Notes: generated from the sequence alone by a model not told the origin. Positions 13,903-27,994 are shown, numbered from the stretch's first letter. The stretch: DNA of 64,000 bases from Amorphochlora amoebiformis (GCA_054601695.1 BAAHQB010000022.1:558001-622000), one strand, 5' to 3'. Made by a program: numbers and translations.

Positions 13903-14167
13903 GAGAATTTCGAGTCTTGGGTTCCGGTAGTTTGGGTTCCGGAGGTTTGGGTTCCGGAGGCTTGGGTTCCGGAGGCTTGGGTTCCGGAGGCTTGGGTTCC
14001 GGAGGCTTGGGTTCCGGAGGCTTGGGTTCCGGAGGCTTGGGTTCCGGAGGCTTGGGTTCCGGAGGCTTGGGTTCCGGAGGCTTGGGTTCCGGAGGCTTGG
14101 GATCCGGAGGCTTGGGATCCGGAGGCTTGGGTTCCGAATCCGTGGATTCCGCCTTTTCCAGTCTTTG
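13903..14167 (-). CDS. Gene B exon: EPKPP minisatellite
   Basis: Acceptor cgacttag, donor TCTC|gtatag; begins QRLEKAESTDSEPKPP, continues as roughly 15 copies of a 15-bp repeat encoding (E/D)PKPP, ends EPKTRNS. Phase 0 entry matches the previous exon. The opposite strand reads LGSGG repeats and is the shadow. A copy of the acceptor region (aagtcggctatctgat) is at 14224-14239. Confidence 0.6.
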
Positions 14168-14179
14168 CTAAGTCGGCTA

Positions 14180-14224
<45 letters not shown>

Positions 14225-14242
14225 AAGTCGGCTATCTGATGT

Positions 14243-14274
<32 letters not shown>

Positions 14275-14385
14275 TATATATATATATATATATGTATATG
14301 TATATATATAGTGTAAGTATAATATAGAATTCGAATTCAGTATTGAATTGATTGACTAGGGATTTACTTACAAATATGAATATGC

Positions 14386-14427
<42 letters not shown>

Positions 14428-14451
14428 GTATATATATTATATACATATAAA

Positions 14452-14502
<51 letters not shown>

Positions 14503-14522
14503 ATATATTTGTATAAATATAC

Positions 14523-14553
<31 letters not shown>

Positions 14554-14613
14554 CATACATGTTTTTATATGTATATATATATATATGTATGTATAATACA
14601 TATAAATGTATAA

Positions 14614-14663
<50 letters not shown>

Positions 14664-14728
14664 TGAATATATATTATGTCTGAGGATGGAACTGTATACA
14701 CATGTATGCATGCATACATAATATGACA

Positions 14729-14779
<51 letters not shown>

Positions 14780-14808
14780 GAGTATACATTGGTACATATG
14801 TACAGATG

Positions 14809-14843
<35 letters not shown>

Positions 14844-14906
14844 TATATATTCATAATATGTATATACTACGTCAGCTAATGCATCAAGGTAATCACGTGC
14901 CAACTG

Positions 14907-14979
<73 letters not shown>

Positions 14980-15057
14980 CCAGGTCAGCTAATCCATCAA
15001 GGTAATCACGTGCCTTTTCAATGGCATAAACCATTGAGGCCTAAACATATATTGTAT

Positions 15058-15090
<33 letters not shown>

Positions 15091-15147
15091 GCATATATAT
15101 ATATATGTGTGTATACATAATGTATATATTATATATGTATATATAAA

Positions 15148-15214
15148 TATTTTATTTATTTACGCATACAATATTACATTTTCCCGTTGAAACAATACAA
15201 CTTAGAGTGTATAC

Positions 15215-15268
<54 letters not shown>

Positions 15269-15357
15269 ATATATATATATTATTTATTTACGCATACAAT
15301 ATTACAGTTTTCATTGAAAACAATACAACCTAGGGTGTATGCATATATATATACATG

Positions 15358-15410
<53 letters not shown>

Positions 15411-15467
15411 TATTTACGCATACAATATCACATTTTTCCATTGAAAACAATACAACTTTGAGTGTAT

Positions 15468-15499
<32 letters not shown>

Positions 15500-15608
15500 T
15501 ATATTATATATATATATATACATATATGTATATAATATTATATTTATTTACGCCTACAATATAGCATTTTTCCATTGAAAGCAGTGCAACTTAGAGTATA
15601 TACATAAA

Positions 15609-15649
<41 letters not shown>

Positions 15650-15740
15650 ATTTTATTTATTTATGGATACAATATTGCCTTTTTCCTTTGAAAACAATAC
15701 AACTTAGAGTATATGCATATATGAATAAATATATACATAC

Positions 15741-15785
<45 letters not shown>

Positions 15786-15881
15786 TTATATATATATATA
15801 TATATATTTATAGAGACACATATACATATATATTTTATATATGTATATATTATATACATATATATTTTAGACATATACATA

Positions 15882-15919
<38 letters not shown>

Positions 15920-16000
15920 TGTACATATACACATGTATATATTCCTTATTTACACATACAATGTTACATTTTTCATTGAAAACAATACAGCTTAGAGACC
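15148..16000. repeat. Six TA-spaced copies of a 65-bp module
   Basis: Module 'tttatttacgcatacaatattacatttttccattgaaaacaatacaacttagagtgta' at about 15150, 15280, 15405, 15540, 15650 and 15945. On the minus strand most copies (five keep the acceptor-like ctctaag/ccctaag; four the gtaaat) show a frame [12 protein letters not shown]. Copy length varies 37-38 nt, so not all can be coding. Confidence 0.85.
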
Positions 16001-16124
16001 TATCCATGTATTATATGTGTATATATGTATATGTATACACCTGAAAATGTATATTTATACATATATGCAAATGCATGTACATATATACGTATAAGATTTA
16101 CATATATATACATATACATATATG

Positions 16125-16164
<40 letters not shown>

Positions 16165-16282
16165 ATATATATCTATACATATATATATACATACATATAT
16201 ACATATATAAGTATAAACTTTACTCGGAAGCACACATACATATACATGTACATGCAAAACAAATCATTTATACATATTTTAC

Positions 16283-16428
16283 CGTTGAGCGTTCTTGGGT
16301 TCCGATACCCGGAATGCTGGGTCCCGAGGTTCCGGAAGCCGATAAATTATTCGAATTATCTCCACTGGGTTCCAAGGGAGAGCTAGGCACCAGCTCTATC
16401 ATCTTCTTGGGTTCCGTAAACGAGTAAA
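16283..16428 (-). CDS. Gene B exon: Ser/Pro-rich linker
   Basis: Acceptor atatatccag, donor ACG|gtaaaa; 48 codons, YSFTEPKKMIELVPSSPLEP then SGDNSNNLSASGTSGPSIPG. A copy of the acceptor and about 100 bp of intron lies 212 bp upstream (16629-16737). Confidence 0.65.
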
Positions 16429-16545
16429 CTGGATATATCGTCAAAGATACCGATTAACATATCTATACGGAGATATCCCTGATATCTGATCAGATATCTA
16501 GATATTTTTGTTGTATTAGATCATTATATATAGATATACATATGA

Positions 16546-16588
<43 letters not shown>

Positions 16589-16740
16589 TAACGAGCCTAA
16601 ACGGGCCTTAACGAGCCTAAACGAGTTATAAACGAGTAAACTGGATATCTCGTTAAAGATACCTTGTTATCATATCTATACGGAGATATCCCTGATATCT
16701 TATCAGATATCTAGATATTTTTGTGGTATTAGATCACATA
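16417..16740. repeat. 212-bp direct duplication
   Basis: 'taaacgagtaaactggatat...agatatctagatattttt' occurs at 16417-16515 and 16629-16730. The linked block 'aacgagcctaaacgggcctt' is at 16591 and again at 13303. Confidence 0.85.
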
Positions 16741-16875
16741 TAGGCCACTGCCTGGCAGTGCACCGCCGGCTACTGTTGGCATAAAATATGCAATATAATT
16801 TAGTTTTGCACGGTATGATTCTTCACGAGTGGCTAGCGAGTGGCTCGTGAGCAGCCTCGCGAGACATATATATAT

Positions 16876-16940
<65 letters not shown>

Positions 16941-17164
16941 GTATGTATATATACACATATACTTGTAAATATATATACACATATATACATATACGAAGTA
17001 TTTAATTTATCGTCTTAAACTACATATTGATATGTATACATATGTATTTATGTATTATACATTCATATATATATAATATATTAAATGTATATATATTATG
17101 TATTATTGTGTATAGAAGGGAAAACGTACGAACCATCAGGAGTATTATTGGAACCGTTTTCGAC

Positions 17165-17239
17165 ATAACAGATATGGTACAACAGTCAAGGACAGACGGC
17201 TCCAAATATTCTTCGATGCACTTTTCCAAGTGGAATCAC
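17165..17239 (-). CDS. Gene B candidate exon
   Basis: Acceptor tataaccag; [21 protein letters not shown] then PYLL to a weak donor gtcgaa. The plus strand also offers a clean 127-nt exon here (17116-17242), so strand is uncertain. Confidence 0.35.
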
Positions 17240-17243
17240 CTGG

Positions 17244-17282
<39 letters not shown>

Positions 17283-17350
17283 TTTATATATGTATGTACA
17301 TAATATATGTAATTTGTTTATAAACAATATATTCATATCCCACACACATA

Positions 17351-17382
<32 letters not shown>

Positions 17383-17421
17383 GTAATAACATATATTCAT
17401 ATATTATATGCATGTATATGC

Positions 17422-17454
<33 letters not shown>

Positions 17455-17485
17455 GTATATTATATATATATATATATGTACTTGC

Positions 17486-17542
<57 letters not shown>

Positions 17543-17558
17543 GCATATAGATATATGT

Positions 17559-17600
<42 letters not shown>

Positions 17601-17603
17601 CAC

Positions 17604-17835
17604 CAGCCTCACAAAACTCTGGTAGGGTCCAAGCAGCACCACTTGCCCGAGTCATTAATGTGAAAGTGATTATGCAGGTTGCTAGTCTCGAGGGGGAAGT
17701 AAAGGTGGTCGTAGGGGGTAAAGGAAGAGGTGAGGAGTGTGACGGTATGGATTTGGATAGGGTCGTAAGCTTGTAGGTAGTGGCTTTCGTTTTTCGTATT
17801 GCTTTCCAAGCTGCTTCGTCAAACTGACGGGCTCC
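17604..17835 (-). CDS. Gene B exon: Ser/Thr/Pro-rich
   Basis: Acceptor cttttccag, donor GCTG|gtgata; 77 codons open: GARQFDEAAWKAIRKTKATT, then a Ser/Pro/Thr-rich stretch (SIPSHSSPLPLPPTTTFTSP), then SGAAWTLPEFCEA. The plus strand is also open over 17606-17776, but the minus reading is longer and has both splice sites. Confidence 0.7.
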
Positions 17836-17936
17836 CTGGAAAAGTCGCCTTCATTCGATTGTCCTTCTTCGTTGTCCTTGAGTCTTCATTATTAGCTCTG
17901 AGATTATTCTTGACATGATTACGAATTGGAAGGTAC

Positions 17937-17975
17937 ATGAGATGAATTTTTCAAAGGAAGATTAGAGGAAACCGT
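17937..17975 (-). CDS. Gene B candidate exon
   Basis: Acceptor ccgtctacag, donor gtacct; TVSSNLPLKNSSH, phase 0-0, joins the 17.8-kb exon. Confidence 0.5.
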
Positions 17976-18018
17976 CTGTAGACGGGGAATGTATCAGGGC
18001 GAGACCTGGTCGGCTTAC

Positions 18019-18049
18019 GATAGCTCATGTTTAGTAACGTCACCGTCGA
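18019..18049 (-). CDS. Gene B candidate exon
   Basis: Excellent acceptor (tacgtgttgcag) and donor (gtaagc) around 31 nt: STVTLLNMSY or DGDVTKHEL. Neither frame joins the next exon, so gene and frame are uncertain. Confidence 0.4.
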
Positions 18050-18179
18050 CTGCAACACGTAGAAACACTTAGCTAACCTTAGAATAATGGTCAAGAACCT
18101 TTGAAGAATCTGAACAAATCAACCTCTTCTTAATGATCTTAGCTGTTTTGATGCTTAAAACAGGAAGACTTGTGCTGGC

Positions 18180-20190
18180 TCCATTAACCTAGAGACCCAA
18201 TCCCTGTGCCCGCATGGTGTATACCACGGTGTCAGTGATACTCACTAGCTCATGCACCGCTTTTGTGATAACAGGTCACAGAGCCACTACAATGAGCATC
18301 GCGATGCGGGGCCATGAAGGTCATCTGTGACCCGGGAGTTGTATCGAAGACTCAAACCCTGTGCTCGCATGGTGTATACCACGTTGTCAGTGATACTCGC
18401 TAGCTCACTCGCACCGCTTTTGTGATAACAGGTCACAGAGCCACTGCAGTGAGCATCACGATGCGAGGCCTTAAAGGCTGTCTGTAGCCCGGGTGAGTTG
18501 GTCGTTGGTTTTGGAAAGAACAGCAATCTTGGTCTCGTGTCAAGCTGGGATTCCCGAGTTCTTCAACTCCTCTTGGCTTACTTGCTTTCAACATCAGAAG
18601 AATTGCGCTGGCTCAACCAAAGACCCAATCCCTGTGCCCGCATGGTGTATACCACGGTGTCAGTGATACTCGCTAGCTCATGCACCGCTTTTGTGATAAC
18701 AGGTCACAGAGCCACTACAATGAGCATCGCGATGCGGGGCCATGAAGGTCATCTGTGACCCGGGAGTTGTATCGAAGACTCAAACCCTGTGCTCGCATGG
18801 TGTATACCACGTTGTCAGTGATACTCGCTAGCTCACTCGCACCGCTTTTGTGATAACAGGTCACAGAGCCACTGCAGTGAGCATCACGATGCGAGGCCTT
18901 AAAGGCTGTCTGTAGCCCAGGTGAGTTGGTCGTTGGTTTTTGGAAAGAAAAGAACAGCAATCTTGGTCTCGTGTCAAGCTGGGATTCCCGAGCTCTTCAA
19001 CTCCTCTTGGCTTGCTTGCTTTCAACATCGGAAGAATTGCGCTGGTTCAACCAAAGACCCAATCCCTGTGCCCGCATGGTGTATACCACGCTGTCAGTGA
19101 TACTCACTAGCTCATGCACCGCTTTTGTGATAACAGGTCACAGAGCCACTACAATGAGCATCGCGATGCGGGGCCATGAAGGTCATCTGTGACCCGGGAG
19201 TTGTATCGAAGACTCAAACCCTGTGCTCGCATGGTGTATACCACGTTGTCAGTGATACTCGCTAGCTCACTCGCACCGCTTTTGTGATAACAGGTCACAG
19301 AGCCACTGCAGTGAGCATCACGATGCGAGGCCTTAAAGGCTGTCTGTAGCCCGGGTGAGTTGGTCGTTGGTTTTTGGAAAGAAAAGAACAGCAATCTTGG
19401 TCTCGTGTCAAGCTGGTATTCCCGAGCTCTTCAACTCCTCTCGGCTTGTTTGCTTTCAACATCGGAAGAATTGCGCTGGTTCGACCAAAGACCCAATCCC
19501 TGTGCCCGCATGGTGTATACCACGGTGTCAGTGATACTCACTAGCTCATGCACCGCTTTTGTGATAACAGGTCACAGAGCCACTACAATGAGCATCGCGA
19601 TGCGGGGCCATGAAGGTCATCTGTGACCCGGGAGTTGTATCGAAGACTCAAACCCTGTGCTCGCATGGTGTATACCACGTTGTCAGTGATACTCGCTAGC
19701 TCACTCGCACCGCTTTTGTGATAACAGGTCACAGAGCCACTGCAGTGAGCATCACGATGCGAGGCCTTAAAGGCTGTCTGTAGCCCGGGTGAGTTGGTCG
19801 TCGGTTTTGGAAAGAACAGCAATCTTGGTCTTGTCAAGCTGGGATTCCCGAGTTCTTCAAATCCTCTTGGCTTGCTTGCTTTCAACATCGGAAAAATTGC
19901 GCTGGCTCGACCAAAGACCGAATCCCTGTGCCCGCATGGTGTATACCACGGTGTCAGTGATACTCGCTAGCTCATGCACCGCTTTTGTGATAACAGGTCA
20001 CAGAGCCACTACAATGAGCATCGCGATGCGGGGCATGAAGGTCTCTGTGACCCGGGAGTTGTATCGAAGACTCAAACCCTGTGCTCGCATGGTGTATACC
20101 ACGTTGTCAGTGATACTCGCTAGCTCACTCACACCGCTTTTGTGATAACAGGTCACAGAGCCACTGCAGTGAGCATCACGATGCGAGGCC
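18180..20190. repeat. GC-rich tandem array, about 430-bp unit, five copies
   Basis: The string cccaatccctgtgcc recurs at 18196, 18624, 19058, 19492 and 19918 (fifth copy slightly altered), giving periods 428, 434, 434 and 426. Each unit holds an internal dimer 155 bp apart (ccctgtg at 18202 and 18357). Each unit keeps open frames of about 80-100 codons on both strands. I do not recognise it as 5S rRNA, snRNA or a known family. It may be an amplified exon, as ctacag|ACAGCC... with a gtttga donor recurs in each copy on the minus strand. Confidence 0.9.
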
Positions 20191-20383
20191 ACGAGGCGGC
20201 CGATTGAGCGGTCTTTCGGTTCTGGCGGGAAGGGCTGTCACCGTGTATCAAAGGCAGGGATTTCCGAAACCCCCGGGATTCCAGGGTCTTAAATCTATGT
20301 GTCACCCAGGGTGACAATTGGATCCCGCCAGTGGCCACGGCCGCCCCTGCGAAGACGACGCCCACTCGGAGCAGCCATGTGAT
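20153..20383 (-). CDS. Gene A candidate last exon
   Basis: Acceptor tgattttag; opens ITWLLRVGVVFAGAAVATGG (possible membrane helix or beta-rich segment), continues THRFKTLESRGFRKSLPLIH and runs to a TGA at 20153 inside the tandem array. An internal donor at 20241 (CACG|gtgaca) is an alternative that would link onward. Confidence 0.6.
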   Translation of the reverse strand: MTWLLRVGVVFAGAAVATGGIQLSPWVTHRFKTLESRGFRKSLPLIHGDSPSRQNRKTAQSAASWPRIVMLTAVAL

Positions 20384-20458
20384 CTAAAATCAAAAATGGC
20401 ACCGATGTTTCATCGGCAAATATCACTATTGGTAGGTGCCTGTGAGCCATGGCTAAAC

Positions 20459-20508
20459 TTTGTCATAAAGCAAGCAGTCCTTATATTCCGGCCCGACTTC
20501 CCAGATTT
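20459..20508 (-). CDS. Gene A exon
   Basis: Acceptor atagttcag, donor AAA|gtttag; E-IWEVGPEYKDCLLYDK, ending phase 0. Confidence 0.78.
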
Positions 20509-20519
20509 CTGAACTATAT

Positions 20520-22150
<1,631 letters not shown>

Positions 22151-22155
22151 TATAC

Positions 22156-22253
22156 CTTCTAGATTAGATCCAATACGTGCAGTGTAATCTAGGTAATTAC
22201 CGCTATAGATCTTGTAGCTGGCCGATTTATAATTTGGAAATTGAATTTCTTCC
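22156..22253 (-). CDS. Gene A exon
   Basis: Acceptor tcccatag, donor GAAG|gtatac; 32 codons, EEIQFPNYKSASYKIYSGNY and LDYTARIGSNLE. The preceding intron is 514 nt of ordinary AT-rich DNA without TA arrays. Confidence 0.85.
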
Positions 22254-22767
22254 CTATGGGATAACTTCAAGACTTGTTATTTGTAAGCTTATATAATTCA
22301 AAAGGCTCTATAGCTTGAGCTAGATCAGTGTAATTTACTGGATCAATGATGGTTCAATGTCATAGTAACCGTCAAAGATATCTAGATGAAAAAAAATATA
22401 CTAGTATACGGTATATTCTAGATATAACTAGATATAATGCTAGTGAACTTTAGTGACTATAGAGTGCACAGTCTAGATCGATAGTCTAGAACATAGTAAT
22501 AAGTAATATGCACAGATTAGCACTTGCACAAGATGATTAAATCCAGTAGCAATAGATATAGATCACAATTCTAGCAATTCAACAAAATCACAAAGACCTA
22601 GAAGACGTTACTAGGTTAACTGCGAGACTAGCCATAGTTTTAAGATTCGTCACTTACAGCAATAGATCCCGTTCTCCGAAGCTCATTAATCGATTTAGCG
22701 CGAGGTTAACTAGATGAGGATATGACCTAGATGACATGTACTAGAGTATGTACGCTGGCGCTGTCAC

Positions 22768-22820
22768 ATGCTAAGGGCTTGCATTGCCTTGGCCATTTCT
22801 TCCATTCGGTCCACAAAGCC
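22768..22820 (-). CDS. Gene A exon: helix
   Basis: Acceptor ggaaatccag, donor gtgaca; GFVDRMEEMAKAMQALS plus AT, which forms Met with the next exon. Coiled-coil-like. Confidence 0.82.
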
Positions 22821-23073
22821 CTGGATTTCCTATTATGTATGTGTACATCTACCTATGTATATAGTATTATATACACATAAAAACACACTATATGTTCATG
22901 ATTATATATATATATATATTATATATATATATATATATCGTACATATTAATACATCATTTTATTTATTTGGTTGATACACATATACATCGGCAATGTAGA
23001 TAAATAAGTACATTCACACACACACGATGTCGAAACACCCGCACACAATACATACATATATATATATATATTT

Positions 23074-23116
<43 letters not shown>

Positions 23117-23144
23117 CTAAACTAAATATTTACATATGTGTGTA

Positions 23145-23227
<83 letters not shown>

Positions 23228-23336
23228 ATATTGTACGCTACACCCATCCATGTATACATATATGTAATCATACATATATTTGTACACATATATATAAATA
23301 TATATATATGTACATAATAATAAAGTATAGCTTTAC

Positions 23337-23375
23337 GTTTTTTCTGCGGACAGGAAGATTATGACGGTCTGTGAC
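23337..23375 (-). CDS. Gene A exon
   Basis: Acceptor cttatgttccag, donor AAAC|gtaaag; [13 protein letters not shown], phase 0-0. Confidence 0.75.
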
Positions 23376-23588
23376 CTGGAACATAAGTACTATAAATACG
23401 TGGAAATGTTAAGCCTATTTGTAATCATTCATAAGTAACAGTGTCAACGTAAAACTTACTTGTAATCTCACATAGTAAAACGTTTTTATAATCTAAAATA
23501 TAATGTTTATAAACATATGCCCATATAAACGACTTCTATATATATATATCTGTATGTATATTCATATGTATACTATATAAATATATAC

Positions 23589-23632
<44 letters not shown>

Positions 23633-24000
23633 ATTCATATATGCATACATATATATATACACTTACGCTGCATTCATATGAATATATAGTATATATTACC
23701 GGCTCAGAAATTTTAATGTATACATACACATATACATGTATGTACAAATATACAGTTTTTGCATATTAAACATACATATACATATATATATATATATGTA
23801 TATATAGCTATGCATATATATATATATACATATACGTATATCTATATATATATATATATATATAAATACATATACATATATATCTCTCTCATATGTATGT
23901 ACATAACATACGAGAAAATGTACATATACACGTATACACACACTTAATATATGTGGATTTATTGTTAATGTACTAACGATACATATACATAAATAAATAA

Positions 24001-24045
<45 letters not shown>

Positions 24046-24056
24046 TATAAATGTAC

Positions 24057-24104
24057 CTCATTGACAAATTGTTGGACTTTCTTCATATTGATTTTAAACA
24101 TAAC
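24057..24104 (-). CDS. Gene A exon: helical region
   Basis: Acceptor tatgcgtag, donor GAG|gtacat; [16 protein letters not shown], phase 0-0. Together with the previous exon it reads [16 protein letters not shown], which aligns by eye with a MADD helix pair. Confidence 0.85.
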
Positions 24105-24186
24105 CTACGCATATATATATATATATATATATACATATATGTATACATATATATACATGCATGTATTTATATACACACAAACACAC

Positions 24187-24225
<39 letters not shown>

Positions 24226-24262
24226 TATAATATATATATATATATATATGTGTATATAATAT

Positions 24263-24294
<32 letters not shown>

Positions 24295-24640
24295 CATATA
24301 TATACATCAAACATAATTTGAATATGTCTATCTTATATTCACATACATTTCTCCCAAAAAAAAAATAAAAATAAGATATTGGAAATTACCGAAACCCAAC
24401 CCTATAATTACAATTCTATCTTATCTTTCTCTTCTCTTTCCCTTCTCTCTCTCGCTGTCTTTTTTTTGCTAATTTTGAGCTGTATTTTCTGTATCCTTCT
24501 CCTTTCTGTCTCTTTTTCTATCATTTTTCCTCTCATCCCAGCTTTAAAACTCTCTCATCTCTCTCTTTCTCTCTCTCTCCCTCTCTCTCCGTGTTCTCTC
24601 TTCTCTTCGCTTCTTCTATTTATTTGCTTATGTGACTTAC

Positions 24641-24680
24641 CATTTTATGTAGATTTTCGACTAGCCAGCCTTGGATAAAG
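24641..24680 (-). CDS. Gene A exon: helical region
   Basis: Acceptor tacatcttag, perfect donor ATG|gtaagt; FIQGWLVENLHKM ending phase 0. The other frames close. Confidence 0.85.
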
Positions 24681-24799
24681 CTAAGATGTAAATGTGATTG
24701 TTTCTGGATGCCTATCTACAAACTGGAATGATGACATTAGTAATTATGACTTTTCTTACGTATATATATATGTATATATATATATATATGGATATATAT

Positions 24800-24844
<45 letters not shown>

Positions 24845-25079
24845 AATATATTGATATGTGAGTATACGTATATATATATATATATATTATATATATATAT
24901 ATATATATATCTGCACATATCTATATATATTATTTATATCTCATATATATTTCTATATATATATATATATATATATGTATTAATGTATTGAAACACGAAA
25001 GATATGTATTTAGATGTATGTAAAATATGTATATAATATAATATTACATTATTCTGTCCCATATATATAATTATACATA

Positions 25080-25121
<42 letters not shown>

Positions 25122-25184
25122 CACATACACACATGCACACACATGTAATACACACACACATGTGTATATATATGTATATATGTG

Positions 25185-25223
<39 letters not shown>

Positions 25224-25406
25224 GTAATATATTATATTTGTATATATATTGATAATCATATCTGTATAATGTGTATGTATATATATATGTGTATGTATAT
25301 ATGTATATATGTAATGAATATGTATGTATGTATTTATACACGTATATATATATATATATGTATATGTATATATGTATATATATATATATGTATATATAAA
25401 AATATG

Positions 25407-25441
<35 letters not shown>

Positions 25442-25595
25442 GTACACATTCCAGATATGCTTATATACATACAAATACAGACATAATAAATCCCAAAAAA
25501 ATATATGTTTCATATATGTTAATATATAGACATATACATTACAAACACTCAATACATACGTTATTTATATATATATATATATATAAAATATACTC

Positions 25596-25647
<52 letters not shown>

Positions 25648-25671
25648 CATATGTTAGCGTACAGTTATTAC

Positions 25672-25724
25672 TTAAAAAAGTCATCATTGTTACGTCTTTT
25701 GAAACTTTTGCGAACGACAGCACT
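25672..25724 (-). CDS. Gene A exon
   Basis: Acceptor tgtacatcag, donor TTAA|gtaata; [17 protein letters not shown] plus 2 nt; AA+C gives Asn with the next exon. Confidence 0.8.
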
Positions 25725-25751
25725 CTGATGTACATATTTGGTAAATATCTG

Positions 25752-25804
<53 letters not shown>

Positions 25805-25985
25805 TATTTATACCGTACCGTTGTACATATTTACTTTACGGTAAATCTACATATACATATGTTAATTTAAGAATATTTGTATGCATACATATAAGTTCAG
25901 GTACATTACTTATATATATACACCTATACGCCTATATACCTACACACACGCCCACATACATAATATTATACATACATATATACAC

Positions 25986-26028
<43 letters not shown>

Positions 26029-26163
26029 CATATATATATATATAGATTTAAACCCACGTATATGTGTTTACGTATAGTTGATACTCATGTATACAGATTT
26101 ATATAAATATATACAAATGTATACATATATATATATATATATACATTTGTAATATATATACAA

Positions 26164-26219
<56 letters not shown>

Positions 26220-26348
26220 CAAGATTCTAAACGCACACACACACGCACATATTAACACGCACATATTATTATACACACAATCACACTCATTTCATCATAT
26301 ACATTATGTACACATATATACACATATATATACGTATATGTATATATG

Positions 26349-26398
<50 letters not shown>

Positions 26399-26615
26399 CT
26401 GTATATTCATATATCTGCATACACATTTACATTTATATATATATATATATATATATATGTACATATATATATATATATATACATATATATCTATATATAT
26501 ATATATATCAATATTCATATATTTATATACATACACACATATATACACACACATATATATATATATATACACACATCCACACGTATACATATATATGGGA
26601 ATAATAATACAGTAC

Positions 26616-26690
26616 CTTTAGAGCTGCTCTCCAGAATGAGAGATTTTTCCAGAATTTGTGTTTTTGAAGTACATCTCCTAGAAACTTGCG
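26616..26690 (-). CDS. Gene A exon: MADD-like FW motif
   Basis: Acceptor atgtatcag, donor AAAG|gtactg; 25 codons, phase 0-0: [20 protein letters not shown]. The FW-x-x-A/D helix recalls the segment that follows DENN in MADD proteins. Confidence 0.85.
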
Positions 26691-26840
26691 CTGATACATA
26701 TATATATATATATGTGTATATATAAATATATATGTATATATGTATATACATACATATACACAAATATATATTATACGCTTATGAACGTATATTTTTACAC
26801 ATATACATCTCTCTCATATATATATGTATAAATGCATATA

Positions 26841-26881
<41 letters not shown>

Positions 26882-26999
26882 CATAATATGTAAATATTTA
26901 TTTCTATATACATACATATATATCTATATATCTATATATTTATATATATATATATATCTGTACATATTCATGCATACATGTATATCAAATTTAATTGTA

Positions 27000-27300
27000 T
27001 CTAGCGCAAGAAGGCCTTACAGCTGTAATCCTAATGCTTTCTCATGCTTATCCTAATCTCAAACCTCTAATCGCTAATCCTAACTTTAATCCTAACTAAT
27101 AGTCCTAATCCTAATCTAATCCCAACCGTACTTCCTATCGTTATCTCTAATCCAGCTGTAGTCCTGATCCTAACCCTCTAATCTTAATCTGATTCTGGAC
27201 CTAATCATTCGCTCTGATCTCTAATCATTAGCTTTATTCTCTAATCATTAGCTTTAATCTCTAATCTTGCTCTAATCTTAGTCATAATCGAATTTTACTT
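27000..27300 (-). repeat. Degenerate CCTAAT array
   Basis: Imperfect C-strand telomere-like repeats (cctaatc...). Its left edge (26978-27052) matches the reverse complement of 12857-12932. Confidence 0.8.
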
Positions 27301-27397
27301 AAAATCTCTTAGGGTGTGACAACTTTGAGGAGATATTAAAGATGATATAATATATATATATATATATTGTATATATATATATGTATGCATATTATTA

Positions 27398-27435
<38 letters not shown>

Positions 27436-27471
27436 CACGTGTTTAAAATATCAAATATATTTTTCACTTAC

Positions 27472-27513
27472 TTTTCGGGAGTCTTTTATTTGAAAGTAGA
27501 ATACGTTAGAGAC
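27472..27513 (-). CDS. Gene A exon
   Basis: Acceptor atattgtag, perfect donor AAAA|gtaagt; VSNVFYFQIKDSRK, phase 0-0. Confidence 0.82.
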
Positions 27514-27515
27514 CT

Positions 27516-27557
<42 letters not shown>

Positions 27558-27578
27558 GTATATCTATCTATCTATCTA

Positions 27579-27612
<34 letters not shown>

Positions 27613-27630
27613 CATATACTGCGCACAAAT

Positions 27631-27662
<32 letters not shown>

Positions 27663-27692
27663 TATTCATACATATGTACAGCTCTTTTGTAC

Positions 27693-27721
27693 GTTACATT
27701 GCCTATGCAATGTATTCAAAA
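27693..27721 (-). CDS. Gene A short exon
   Basis: Acceptor attttcatag, donor AAC|gtacaa; L-LNTLHRQCN, giving HIARRFTHLLLNTLHRQCN across the junction. Confidence 0.75.
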
Positions 27722-27756
27722 CTATGAAAATGCGAAAAACAAATGTTGATGTGCAC

Positions 27757-27896
27757 GTAAATGCGTGAATCTTCGTGCAATATGAACTACGACAGTTTCT
27801 GTTTGCTCGTGAGGAAACATATTGAAACAAATTTCATACAAGTGTTCAATAGCACATTTTATCAACGTTGAATATATCGATTTACGTTCTTTTATA
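27757..27896 (-). CDS. Gene A exon: helical region
   Basis: Acceptor tagaatacag, donor TTAC|gtgcac; 46 codons, e.g. YSTLIKCAIEHLYEICFNMF and HIARRFTHL. One nt over joins the next exon (C+TT = Leu). The entry phase needs an unseen short exon upstream. Confidence 0.8.
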
Positions 27897-27994
27897 CTGT
27901 ATTCTACCGTTTAAGTCAAATTTATATATGTATGTATATCAATATGTGCTACGTATACATCGTACACTACATTGAGAATAGTATGCACATATAT

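Noticed and set aside
13881-14171. Plus-strand protein of LGSGG repeats
   Set aside because: Minus strand reads EPKPP with flanking non-repeat sequence, acceptor and donor in phase with neighbours.
18180-20190. 5S rRNA or U-snRNA gene cluster
   Set aside because: No matching conserved blocks (5S internal control region, Sm site, U6 core) were seen in the unit.
24400-24640. Plus-strand Ser/Leu-rich ORF
   Set aside because: CT-rich tract next to the minus-strand exon 24641-24680; composition artefact.
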